From Thiomicrorhabdus sp033238645 (GTDB lineage: Bacteria; Pseudomonadota; Gammaproteobacteria; Thiomicrospirales; Thiomicrospiraceae), in the NCBI GenBank assembly GCA_033238645.1, contig BQXR01000006.1, forward strand, positions 1 through 64,000: a stretch of DNA of 64,000 bases. Reading direction: 5' to 3'. The first letter of the stretch is position 1, and each line of letters starts with the position of its first letter. Positions 24,801-32,938 of the stretch are shown here, piece after piece. The notes below the pieces were generated by a model, which worked only from the letters and a program-made list of their open reading frames with translations, did not search any database and was not told the DNA's origin. The position numbers and the translations under genes are program-made.

Positions 24801-25679
24801 CTATAATTCAGATAATAAATCTACATTAAGGCCTTTTATCTTAGTTGAAAATAATGCCCAAACAGGAGACACTTTTTCCGGCAGGGGGGTTAACCAACCT
24901 AAGCCTCGCCAGCTGTGTTCTGGGCGGTGAAAATCAGAGCCTAATGAAGCGTGGAGACCATGAAAATATGCCCTATCCGCCATGCCAATTACTTCTGAAG
25001 AGTGGCGGGGTTGGTTGACTACTTCAATAGCACGCCCCCCTGCTGCCTTAAAGTCCTCTATCAACAGGTTGAGCTTTCGACTGGTGAACTTATAGACTTT
25101 AGGGTGAGCAATAACCGCTACCCCCCCTGCTTGCTTTATCCAACCAACCACCTCTTCGAGTGGTGGCCAGTCACTTTTAACATAACCAATACGCCCTCTT
25201 TTAAGATACTTATCAAAGGCTTGCGGTGTATTCTTAACCAATCCTTCCTCAATAAATAGCTGAGCAAAGTGACCGCGACCAACCACACCCTCACCAACCC
25301 GCTCATTGATTCGTGCGGCTAAATCACTCAGATGAAAGTTGTGGCGTTCATCGAGTTTTTCAATAATTTGATTGGCTCTATTCCAACGCAAATCTCTAAT
25401 GCGCGCTAGCCCTTGCTGAAACTCACTATGGCTTACATCAAAGTCTAAGCCGACTATATGAATAGTACTGCCACGCCAGTCACAAGAGACCTCAACACCT
25501 GAAATAAGCTGCACATTATTTTGAGCTGCATAATCTCTTACCACTTCATAGCCCGCTGTCGTGTCATGGTCAGTAATAGCGAGACACTCAACATTATGCT
25601 CTACGGCAAGGTCTATGATCTGCTCAGGCGTTAAAGCGCCATCTGAGGCTGTCGTGTGACAGTGAAAATCAACTTTCAT
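24801..25679 (-). CDS. rnm: PHP-domain 5'-3' exoribonuclease/3',5'-nucleotide phosphatase
   Basis: 292 aa, RNase AM/TrpH/YciV type. Metal ligands of the PHP domain are visible: HCH (6-8), ITDHDTTAGYE, GVEVSCDW, and the C-terminal GSDFHRPEHSWRG. Such enzymes mature the 5' ends of 5S/other rRNA and cleave 3',5'-bisphosphonucleotides in a manganese-dependent way. A 54-bp gap separates it from yciO on the same strand; the start at 25679 faces the divergent yciB. The gene has two short glycine-coding G runs that resemble, but do not match, the C-tract repeat. Confidence 0.9.
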   Translation of the reverse strand: MKVDFHCHTTASDGALTPEQIIDLAVEHNVECLAITDHDTTAGYEVVRDYAAQNNVQLISGVEVSCDWRGSTIHIVGLDFDVSHSEFQQGLARIRDLRWNRANQIIEKLDERHNFHLSDLAARINERVGEGVVGRGHFAQLFIEEGLVKNTPQAFDKYLKRGRIGYVKSDWPPLEEVVGWIKQAGGVAVIAHPKVYKFTSRKLNLLIEDFKAAGGRAIEVVNQPRHSSEVIGMADRAYFHGLHASLGSDFHRPEHSWRGLGWLTPLPEKVSPVWALFSTKIKGLNVDLLSEL

Positions 25680-25820
25680 TTTTTATTTATAATCCATCTC
25701 ATTTAATCGCTACTGTTCTCATATAGAATCGCATTCTCTTAACCTTAAGGCCTATTTAAATCTCAATGTTTGATAAGATAGGTAAAATTCCAAAATTAAA
25801 ATTAACCATAAGACGTTTTA

Positions 25821-26447
25821 ATGAAATTACTATTTGATCTATTCCCGATTGTTCTATTTTTTGCAGCCTACAAACTTTACGATATCTATACCGCAACGGC
25901 AGTCATTATTGTTGCAACCATCGTACAAGTCGCCTACTTTTACTTTAAGCATAAACGTGTTGAGAAGATGCATATTATCACCTTGGCACTGATCATCATC
26001 CTAGGGGGGCTGACTCTCATACTTCGTGATGTGATGTTTCTAATGTGGAAGCCAACCATTGTTAACTGGGGCTTTGCACTGGCTTTCTTAGGCAGCCACT
26101 ACATTGGGGAAAAACCAATCATTCAACACATGATGGACCAAGCGATCACACTCCCTGAAACTATCTGGAACCGCCTAAGCTGGTTATGGATATTTTTCTT
26201 TATTCTATCAGGTGTTGTTAACCTATATGTTGCCTTTAACTATGATGAAGACACATGGGTGAATTTTAAGCTATTTGGTTTGATGGGGATGACCATTGTC
26301 TTTATTATTCTGCAGGGGGTCTATATTAGTCGCTATTTACCCGAGTCTGACTCTGAAGCAGAGAGTGATGCCCTGCTAGAAAATGATAAAGTAGAACACT
26401 CAAATAAAAGTGACAAACCGTCCAATAAAACAACAAAAACGTTTTAA
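25821..26447 (+). CDS. yciB: YciB/IspZ inner-membrane protein (septation protein A)
   Basis: A 208-aa membrane protein with five or more hydrophobic helices. The N-terminus LLFDLFPIVLFFAAYKLYDI and the motifs FMLWKPTIVNWGFALAF-like LMWKPTIVNWGFALAFLGS and RLSWLWIFFFILSGVVNLYV are characteristic. YciB links cell-envelope synthesis and division and is implicated in membrane potential and phospholipid handling. The acidic, lysine-rich tail (about 175-208) is longer than usual. It begins a plus-strand run with yciI, divergent from rnm. Confidence 0.92.
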   Translation: MKLLFDLFPIVLFFAAYKLYDIYTATAVIIVATIVQVAYFYFKHKRVEKMHIITLALIIILGGLTLILRDVMFLMWKPTIVNWGFALAFLGSHYIGEKPIIQHMMDQAITLPETIWNRLSWLWIFFFILSGVVNLYVAFNYDEDTWVNFKLFGLMGMTIVFIILQGVYISRYLPESDSEAESDALLENDKVEHSNKSDKPSNKTTKTF

Positions 26448-26474
26448 ACGATCTTAACTGAGAAGGAATTCAAT

Positions 26475-26807
26475 ATGCTTTACTCTATTTTTGCTTATGA
26501 CGTACCTAATAGCCTGCCTCTAAGAGAGAAGGCACGTCCTGCTCATGTTGCTCGCCTAAAAGAGCTCGACAGAGCAAATCACCTTATTATTGCAGGGCCA
26601 AACCCTGCTATTGATAACATGCAACCAGGTGAGGCTGGCTTTACAGGCAGTTTAATCGTTGCATACTTCTCCTCTTTAGAAGCGGCTAAGCTTTGGGCTA
26701 ACTCAGATCCCTATGTTGCAGCAGGGGTTTATGACAGAGTTGAGGTAAAACCTTTTAAACAGGTATTACCAGAAGCTAACAAAGACGCTATACAACGCGA
26801 TAGCTAA
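26475..26807 (+). CDS. yciI: YciI family protein
   Basis: A 110-aa ferredoxin-like alpha-beta protein, with the conserved early part YSIFAYDVPNSLPLREKARP, HVARLKEL and the late DPYVAAGVYDRVEVKPFKQV. YciI proteins share a fold with muconolactone isomerase-like enzymes; the family role is unclear. AGAAGGA precedes ATG at 26475. It follows yciB by 27 bp, so both are likely one transcript. Confidence 0.9.
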   Translation: MLYSIFAYDVPNSLPLREKARPAHVARLKELDRANHLIIAGPNPAIDNMQPGEAGFTGSLIVAYFSSLEAAKLWANSDPYVAAGVYDRVEVKPFKQVLPEANKDAIQRDS

Positions 26808-26850
26808 GCACTACAAATAAACCCGTTTCTCTTCCCTTAAGGAATTTAGA

Positions 26851-27312
26851 ATGTCTAATCTGGCCTATTTAATCCCCAAGCGTAATCAAAAAATGCAACT
26901 TCAAGGGACAGATCCTCTTGAACTAATGGATGCTGAGTTTGTAGAGATCCCCCTGCTTGGTTGGACTTCCGCAGGTGAGCCTATTCAAATGGAAATAGAT
27001 TATGACACCATCTCTGTCCCTGTTAGCATGGTTAAAAAGGAGACTTTTGCTTTACGCGTAAAAGGTAACTCTATGATTGAAGAGTATATTGAGGATGGTG
27101 ACATCGTTATTATGGAACGTCGCTCTTCTGCTGAAAATGGTGAATCAGTCGTTGTAAAAATCAACAACGAAGAGGTCACTATGAAAAAATTCTACATTGA
27201 TAAATCAGGCGTTCGCCTACAACCTGCTAACGCCGAGATGAAGCCAATCATTCTTAAAAATGAAGACATTGAAATCCTCGGTATTGTTACTGGTATCTTG
27301 CGTAAACCTTAG
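26851..27312 (+). CDS. Stand-alone S24/LexA-like self-cleaving peptidase without HTH
   Basis: 153 aa covering only the C-terminal half of a LexA/UmuD-type protein. It has the Ala-Gly scissile pair in LLGWTSAGEP (Ala41-Gly42), the catalytic Ser74 in KGNSMIEE and the Lys112 in EVTMKKFY, so self-cleavage chemistry looks complete. The first 30 residues (MSNLAYLIPKRNQKMQLQGT) contain no winged helix, unlike LexA. UmuD would have this layout, but no umuC or DNA polymerase gene is adjacent; the gene sits between yciI and an asparaginase homologue. Possible roles are an SOS-induced UmuD-like accessory factor or an anti-repressor. The ATG at 26851 follows AAGGAA. Confidence 0.85.
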   Translation: MSNLAYLIPKRNQKMQLQGTDPLELMDAEFVEIPLLGWTSAGEPIQMEIDYDTISVPVSMVKKETFALRVKGNSMIEEYIEDGDIVIMERRSSAENGESVVVKINNEEVTMKKFYIDKSGVRLQPANAEMKPIILKNEDIEILGIVTGILRKP

Positions 27313-27326
27313 TGGAACAATTAACA

Positions 27327-27836
27327 ATGCAAACAACTTCGGCACACCCTATCCAACTGTTTATTACTGGTGGCACCATCGATAAGGATTACCAAACTAC
27401 CAGTGGTGAGCTCTATTTTGCAGAGTCACATCTACCAAAGCTGCTCAAGCAAGCCAATAGCACGCTGACCATTGAGACAAGTGTCTTAATGCAAAAAGAC
27501 AGTCTAGAAATGACTGAGAGAGATCGTCTGTTAATCTGCCAATCCTGTATTGAGAGCAGTAGCAATCAAATAGTCATTACCCATGGCACAGATAGCATGG
27601 TAGAGACAGCAATACTACTTGCACAGCAAACTGATTTGCAACACAAAACGATTGTATTAACAGGCGCTATGCGTCCATTTATGCTTGGCTCATCAGATGC
27701 TAGCTTTAATATAGGCAGTGCCTTGATGGCTGTGCAAACGACTTCTCCAGCTATATATATTGTGATGAATGGCCAACTGTTTAATGCCATGCAAGTCAAA
27801 AAAGACCTGCAGCAGGGCCTTTTTGTAAAAACTTAA
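27327..27836 (+). CDS. Single-domain type I asparaginase homologue
   Basis: About 169 aa, half the size of L-asparaginase I/II (about 330 aa). It keeps the N-terminal domain with the nucleophile motif FITGGTIDKDY (Thr), and the second catalytic signature ITHGTDSMVETA (Thr-Asp), plus VLTGAMRPF. It ends at MQVKKDLQQGLFVKT, so the C-terminal domain that completes the active site across the dimer is missing. Small asparaginase-domain proteins of this type occur in gammaproteobacteria; their activity is not known to me. ATG at 27327 or GTG at 27312 could be the start; the GTG overlaps the stop of the preceding gene. Confidence 0.85.
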   Translation: MQTTSAHPIQLFITGGTIDKDYQTTSGELYFAESHLPKLLKQANSTLTIETSVLMQKDSLEMTERDRLLICQSCIESSSNQIVITHGTDSMVETAILLAQQTDLQHKTIVLTGAMRPFMLGSSDASFNIGSALMAVQTTSPAIYIVMNGQLFNAMQVKKDLQQGLFVKT

Positions 27837-27902
27837 ACAGCGTATTAATAACACCACTTAACACCTCTACTTTATAACCCTTTCACTAAAGTGCTCTCAC
27901 TC

Positions 27903-28793
27903 ATGCCTGTTATCCTTGCATATATTCTCATTGTTTTAATCTGGACAACCACTCCTCTGGCGATTGTCTGGAGTGGCGAAACAGACTGGTTCTTTGGTAT
28001 TGCTGCAAGAACCGCACTGGGCGCAACACTTATTCTGCCCCTGCTCTGGTGGAGAAGTTCTAAAACAGCCCGTTTTAAATTTGATATGACCTCCATTAAG
28101 ATTTACAGCATTGCTGGCCTACCAATCTTTGGCGGCATGACACTCATGTATTGGTCAGGACAGTACTTACCTTCGGGCTGGATCTCTATCCTGTTTGCAA
28201 TGACACCTGTTATGACGGGTGTTTTGGCACACTACCTACTGCCTGATAGCCAGTTAAATTTACAAAAAATGGTTGCCATCGTCATTAGCTTAGGTGGCTT
28301 ATGGCTACTGATCGCGCCTAATTTAACAACTGACTTAGCCATCCTGCAAACCATAGCTATTGGCATCGCTCTATTGTCAGTATTTTGCCACTCATTAGGC
28401 AGTGTATTAGTTAAGCGTTGCGGAACTGGTTTGCCTGCAATTCATGTGGCTATCGGTGCGCTATGGGTCAGTGTGTTGGTGCACTTTATGATCAGCCCAA
28501 CAGCCCTTCTGGATTGGCCAGCACTCCAACCTAGAGAGAGCTATGCAATTCTTTATGCAGCAACGATCGGCTCAGTGGTTGGCTTTGTACTCTATTTTTA
28601 TTTAATACGTCATATGGATGCGATGAAAGTCGCTCTGATTCCCGTGATTACACCTGTCTTTGCATTGCTACTGGGACATTTTTTAAACGGTGAAGAACTC
28701 ACACTGACCACCGGGCTGGGAACAGCAATCGTAATTTTTGGCTTAGTTATATTTGAATGGCGATTTAAGAGGGGAATCAAGTGGTTAAATTGA
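27903..28793 (+). CDS. EamA/DMT-superfamily transporter
   Basis: A 296-aa inner-membrane protein with ten hydrophobic helices in two EamA repeats; WTTTPLAIVWSGE in TM1-2 and WSGQYLPSGWISILFAMTPV in the first repeat are typical. Family members export amino acids or metabolites; the substrate is not predictable. ATG at 27903 is preferred over GTG at 27891; neither has a strong ribosome site. It lies convergent to darP with a shared hairpin between. Confidence 0.9.
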   Translation: MPVILAYILIVLIWTTTPLAIVWSGETDWFFGIAARTALGATLILPLLWWRSSKTARFKFDMTSIKIYSIAGLPIFGGMTLMYWSGQYLPSGWISILFAMTPVMTGVLAHYLLPDSQLNLQKMVAIVISLGGLWLLIAPNLTTDLAILQTIAIGIALLSVFCHSLGSVLVKRCGTGLPAIHVAIGALWVSVLVHFMISPTALLDWPALQPRESYAILYAATIGSVVGFVLYFYLIRHMDAMKVALIPVITPVFALLLGHFLNGEELTLTTGLGTAIVIFGLVIFEWRFKRGIKWLN

Positions 28794-28841
28794 GGAACAG
28801 TATTTGTTTAGGAATGTTTCGAATTTAATAAATTGAGTAAT

Positions 28842-28868
28842 GTAAAGTGGCTTGGGTAGCCACTTTAC
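28842..28868. terminator. Bidirectional hairpin between EamA gene and darP
   Basis: A perfect 10-bp stem (GTAAAGTGGC / GCCACTTTAC) with a 7-nt loop lies between two convergent genes. Neither side has a long T run, so it may be a weak or Rho-aided terminator. Confidence 0.55.
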
Positions 28869-28901
28869 AATTGAATATAGACTGGATAGATTAGATTAAC
28901 C

Positions 28902-29447
28902 TTACCACTCAAGACCTCTTAAGTACTTAAAGATGTCCTTAGCCGCTTTAGCTGGCTTCTCTGTTGCTAACTCTTTTTTAGCATTGCGAATCCATTGACG
29001 TAACTGCTGTCTATCCGCTTGCGGATAGTGCAACATAAACTCAGTCAGCACATCATCACCGCCATCAATCATTTTGTCACGCCACAGCTCTAACTTATGG
29101 AAGTGTGCATTTTGTTGCTTAATCTTCGTCTCTTTTTCCGCTAACTTCTGTTTAATCTCAATAATCAGCTCTTCATCCTGACGAAGCATTTTTCCGATAA
29201 AAAGCTTTTGACGCTTTAAAGCAGGCCCCTTATCCATTGATTTTAATAAAAAAATTGCATCTGTGAAACTAGATGGGAAATTTAACTTGTTAATTTCGGT
29301 GTCGGTCATCGCAGCAACCTGCAGGCCTAAATCCTTTACGGCCACCGCAGCATTTTTAATCTGGGTGCGACTTTCAAACTCTTCCTGTTCCCAGTCACGG
29401 ACTTCATGCTCTTTTTTAACTCTACCTACGTTACGAGGTCTAACCAT
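28902..29447 (-). CDS. darP: Dual-action ribosomal maturation protein DarP (YjgA)
   Basis: 181 aa. The DUF615 features are visible: KRQKLFIGKMLR, FHKLELWRDKMIDGGDDVL, YPQADRQQLRQWIRNAKKE and PAKAAKDIFKYLRGL. DarP binds late pre-50S particles. It begins 8 bp inside the 3' end of ligA, so it is translationally coupled to the ligase on the same strand; this adjacency is not the E. coli order. Confidence 0.93.
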   Translation of the reverse strand: MVRPRNVGRVKKEHEVRDWEQEEFESRTQIKNAAVAVKDLGLQVAAMTDTEINKLNFPSSFTDAIFLLKSMDKGPALKRQKLFIGKMLRQDEELIIEIKQKLAEKETKIKQQNAHFHKLELWRDKMIDGGDDVLTEFMLHYPQADRQQLRQWIRNAKKELATEKPAKAAKDIFKYLRGLEW

Positions 29448-31467
29448 TTGTCTCTCCCATCATTGCAATCCATTCATCTTCTGATAATACCGTAACACCG
29501 AGTGCTTCAGCCTTAGTTCGTTTAGAACCCGCTTTGTCACCCGCTATTACAAAATCTGTTTTAGCAGATACACTGCCCGTTATTTTAGCACCTAACGCCT
29601 CAAGCTGCTGTTTAGCTTCGGTTCTTGAACCTTGCATTAAAGTCCCCGTTAAAACAACTACTTTGCCTGCAAAAGGGGAACTCTCATCAACCACTGCCTG
29701 CTCAGGTTGCGGCCAGTGAATCTCTGCTGCAAGTAACCCTTTAACCACCTCTTGGTTATGTGGCTGTTGAAAAAAGGTCACGATATTTTCAGCAACAATG
29801 TCTCCAACATCTTGCACCGCAATCAATGTTTCAACAGTCGCCTTCATGAGCGCATCTAGCTCTATAAAGTGATTGGCTAAATGTTTAGCCGTTACCTCGC
29901 CCACTTCTGGAATGCCTAGTGAAAAGATAAAACGCGGTAGCGTGGTCAATTTCGCTGCTTGAATCGCTTCATGTACTTTTTTAGCAGACTTATCCGCCAT
30001 ACGATCCAAACTCTTAAACTGCTCCTCGGTAACCCTAAATAGATCATCAGGGTGAAGTACTAACTTGGCATCTGCTAGCTGATCAATTAATTTATCACCT
30101 AAGCCTTGAATATCAAACGCCTTTCGTGACACAAAATGCTGTAGCGCACGTTTACGCTGAGCGGGACAAAACAACCCACCCGTACAACGATAGACCGCTT
30201 TATCGTGCTCTTTAATGACATCTGATTCACACTCAGGGCAACTCATTGGCATCTCAAATTCTGTTGTATCAGATCTTTTATTCAATACAGGGCCCACCAC
30301 TTCTGGAATAACATCCCCTGCACGACGAACAACAACAGTATCACCAATACGCACATCCTTACGACGAATCTCATCTAAGTTGTGTAGTGTTGCATTTGCG
30401 ACAATAACCCCCCCCACACTAACGGGGTCTAAGCGGGCAACAGGCGTCAGCGCTCCTGTTCGTCCTACTTGAATATCAATACCCAGCAGCTTAGTCCAAA
30501 CCTGTTCTGCGGGGAACTTTCGTGCAATCGCCCAACGAGGCGCCTTGGCAGTAAATCCGAGGGTTTTATGATCACTGAGCTGGTTTACCTTATAAACAAT
30601 GCCATCAATTTCATAGGGTAGGTCGGCTCTTTTTGCTTGTAGTTCATCATAGTAGTCAGCCATGCCCTGCACACCTGTCACTACCTTCGCATCTGGGTTG
30701 ATTGGCAAGCCCCAAGCTTTAAACTGTTCGATTGCTTGGTGATAGAGATCAGGTAACTGCCAATCAGAGCTAATCTCACCCCAACCATAGAGGTACAAAC
30801 TTAATTTTCTTTGGGCTGCAACACTAGGATCTAGTTGACGTAGCGTACCAGCTGCGGCATTACGTGGATTGGCAAATGGTTTTTCATCTGACTTAATAGC
30901 AGCCTCATTCAGTTGATTAAAAACTGCCTTCGACATAAATATTTCACCACGCACCTCCAAAACCTCAGGCCAGCCCTCTCCTAATAACCTAAGAGGGATA
31001 GAACGAATGGTACGAATATTATGTGTCACATCTTCACCAACAGAACCATCACCACGAGTGGTCGCTTGAACCAACTCCCCCTGCTCAAAACGGATATTAA
31101 TCGCTAAACCATCCATCTTAGGTTCTGCTGCATAACTAATCACGGTTTGTTCAGGTAGCTTCTCAACAACCTTACGCTCAAAATCGATTAAGTCTTCCTG
31201 ATTAAAAGCGTTTTCTAAAGAGAACATCGGTACGGCATGCGTCACAGACTTAAAACTTGCAATCGCCTGACCTCTTACCCTTTGTGTTGGTGAATCTGAG
31301 GTAACTAACTCGGGATGTACTTTCTCTAGTGCTACTAGTTGCTGATATAACACATCATATTGTGCATCACTGGTTTCAGGACAGTCCAATACATAATAGG
31401 CGTGATCGTGCTTAGCAATGGTTATCTTAAGTTCAGACAGTTTGTTTTGAATAATATCTTCAGGCAT
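29440..31467 (-). CDS. ligA: NAD+-dependent DNA ligase
   Basis: 675 aa, full length. The adenylation Lys is in AEPKMDGLAINIRF (about residue 118), a Cys4 zinc finger is present (CPECESD...CTGGLFCPAQRK), followed by helix-hairpin-helix repeats and a C-terminal BRCT domain (FAGKVVVLTGTLMQGSRTEA). It seals nicks in lagging-strand synthesis and repair. zipA lies directly upstream, the usual zipA-ligA pair. An insertion-like C5TGCTCAAAA string (31077) falls inside the gene but may be chance. Confidence 0.96.
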   Translation of the reverse strand: MPEDIIQNKLSELKITIAKHDHAYYVLDCPETSDAQYDVLYQQLVALEKVHPELVTSDSPTQRVRGQAIASFKSVTHAVPMFSLENAFNQEDLIDFERKVVEKLPEQTVISYAAEPKMDGLAINIRFEQGELVQATTRGDGSVGEDVTHNIRTIRSIPLRLLGEGWPEVLEVRGEIFMSKAVFNQLNEAAIKSDEKPFANPRNAAAGTLRQLDPSVAAQRKLSLYLYGWGEISSDWQLPDLYHQAIEQFKAWGLPINPDAKVVTGVQGMADYYDELQAKRADLPYEIDGIVYKVNQLSDHKTLGFTAKAPRWAIARKFPAEQVWTKLLGIDIQVGRTGALTPVARLDPVSVGGVIVANATLHNLDEIRRKDVRIGDTVVVRRAGDVIPEVVGPVLNKRSDTTEFEMPMSCPECESDVIKEHDKAVYRCTGGLFCPAQRKRALQHFVSRKAFDIQGLGDKLIDQLADAKLVLHPDDLFRVTEEQFKSLDRMADKSAKKVHEAIQAAKLTTLPRFIFSLGIPEVGEVTAKHLANHFIELDALMKATVETLIAVQDVGDIVAENIVTFFQQPHNQEVVKGLLAAEIHWPQPEQAVVDESSPFAGKVVVLTGTLMQGSRTEAKQQLEALGAKITGSVSAKTDFVIAGDKAGSKRTKAEALGVTVLSEDEWIAMMGETNG

Positions 31468-31545
31468 GAATAAGGGGCTTTAGTTATGTTTAAATAATGG
31501 CTATAAAGTGCAGTTACACAAGATGTTGAACAGGCTATTAAACAT

Positions 31546-31570
31546 TAAAGGGGCTTAAGAGCCCCTTTAA
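31546..31570. terminator. Hairpin between zipA and ligA
   Basis: TTAAAGGGGC / GCCCCTTTAA stem with a six-base loop. It lies in the 145-bp gap after zipA; without a long T run it may act as an attenuator rather than a full terminator. Confidence 0.5.
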
Positions 31571-31612
31571 TCAAGTCATATTCTGACTTAGCCATCTACA
31601 GATCAATCAACC

Positions 31613-32611
31613 CTATATAGGCTGAGACTCATACTCTACTGCTGCATCACGCATACTCTGTAGGTCAGACTCTTTAATCAGATGACGCTCCATATTATAG
31701 AGGCGCCCTTGAAGTCTCTGCGAAACCTTACGAGCCATCATAATAAGATCATGCATCGCTGCAGGGGCTCTTACGGTTGAAGGTAGCTCAAGAATCATCG
31801 CAACTCCAGGGGTTAAATAATTTTCAAAATCTTCTGTTGGAAAGATACCTGGTTCAAGTAGGTTTGCAACACGGATAATACTATTACCCATATTGTCGAG
31901 CTTGACATAGATACCATTATTAGAGAAGACCAGTCCCACACCCAATAGTGCTTGGTTTAAATCCGTCATAGTAAACTCATGACCCGCACCCACTGACATG
32001 ACCATAATCACGTAGACCTCAGCATTTTTTTTCTCACCTACGCTTACACCTGGTGATTGACCTGCTTGCTCTTCTGGGATACCAAACGAAGGGACAAAAT
32101 CTTCTGCAACCGCAGTTGGTGCAGCCCCTTCACCATTCATTCCTGGATCTTCAACAACCAGCACATGATGCTTACCACCCCGAGCTTTGCTCTGTTCATC
32201 ATTTGAAACCGGTTTTTTTGAAGCCTCTTCAGTATTCTCTGAGGTCTTTAATTTAACTTTTGTGACTGGCTCAGCACTGGCTTCTTCCACGAATTCTGCT
32301 GGTAGATCAAACTCTTGACCAAAAGATAAAACACCCTGATTTTCATTATAAACACACTCTGGTTCTTCAGAGTCACTCTGTCCCTTATTTCTACCAAGTC
32401 GATCAATGGTTGCCTGAGAAACGGGAATATGTGGTTCACCCAGTTCATTTAACTCATGAGAGGCTTTCTGATAAGAGCCATTAGACTCATTATCCTGATC
32501 AGCTGTTTTAGAATCCTTTTTAATCGCCACTTGACGACTACGACTTAAAAAATATAGACCCGCTATAACAACCACTGCAAACACAAGCAAAACTTGCTGT
32601 AATTCGTTCAT
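31613..32611 (-). CDS. zipA: Cell division protein ZipA
   Basis: 332 aa. An N-terminal single transmembrane helix (MNELQQVLLVFAVVVIAGLYF) is followed by a charged linker (about 25-190) and a C-terminal FtsZ-binding domain with AEVYVIMVMSVGAGHEFT, FSNNGIYVKLDNMGNSIIRV and the MILELPSTVRAPAAMHDLI region. ZipA tethers FtsZ to the membrane at the division site. Located directly upstream of ligA, as in many gammaproteobacteria. Confidence 0.95.
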   Translation of the reverse strand: MNELQQVLLVFAVVVIAGLYFLSRSRQVAIKKDSKTADQDNESNGSYQKASHELNELGEPHIPVSQATIDRLGRNKGQSDSEEPECVYNENQGVLSFGQEFDLPAEFVEEASAEPVTKVKLKTSENTEEASKKPVSNDEQSKARGGKHHVLVVEDPGMNGEGAAPTAVAEDFVPSFGIPEEQAGQSPGVSVGEKKNAEVYVIMVMSVGAGHEFTMTDLNQALLGVGLVFSNNGIYVKLDNMGNSIIRVANLLEPGIFPTEDFENYLTPGVAMILELPSTVRAPAAMHDLIMMARKVSQRLQGRLYNMERHLIKESDLQSMRDAAVEYESQPI

Positions 32612-32938
32612 TTATCATGACTCCGGAACAGACATTCCTTATTCAGCACGCAATTTTTGGCAATCAAAAGCGAGACTAACAAGGTAAAAAAATTAATAGG
32701 GAATTGTACCTTTTATGAGCTGTGTTTTTCCAGTCCATTTATGATTATTCAGTGAATTTATTCGATTATCTTTTGGCCAGTTTTAGTTAAAATACTCAAT
32801 GCAGTAATCTAAAATCGAATATTAGTCGATTTTGGATAACATTGACTAACCAACTATCTTGCTTTTTTGAGGGGAATAGCCCCTTACGATAGAAGCCATT
32901 GAGATAACCATATAGCGACATACAAAAGTGAGTACCTT
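32612..32938. other. Intergenic region between zipA and the FGGY kinase
   Basis: 327 bp, AT-rich, divergent promoters expected. A short dyad GGGGAATAGCCCC (about 32872-32884) is the only structure seen. Confidence 0.4.

Noticed and set aside
24881..24890. G-run GCAGGGGGGT in the PHP gene as a repeat copy
   Set aside because: On the other strand it reads C6TGCCGGAAAAAG, which departs from the motif after TGC; likely Pro/Gly codon usage.
25116..25135. C-run followed by TGCTTGC in the PHP gene
   Set aside because: Lacks the AAAAT part of the repeat; also on the strand opposite to coding, unlike the accepted in-gene copies.
30408..30415. Eight-C run inside ligA
   Set aside because: Followed by ACACTAAC, not TGCTC; codes Gly-Gly in the conserved ligase core.
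31077..31090. C5 TGCTCAAAA string in ligA
   Set aside because: Too short a C run and explained by the conserved FEQGE residues; counted as possible chance match.
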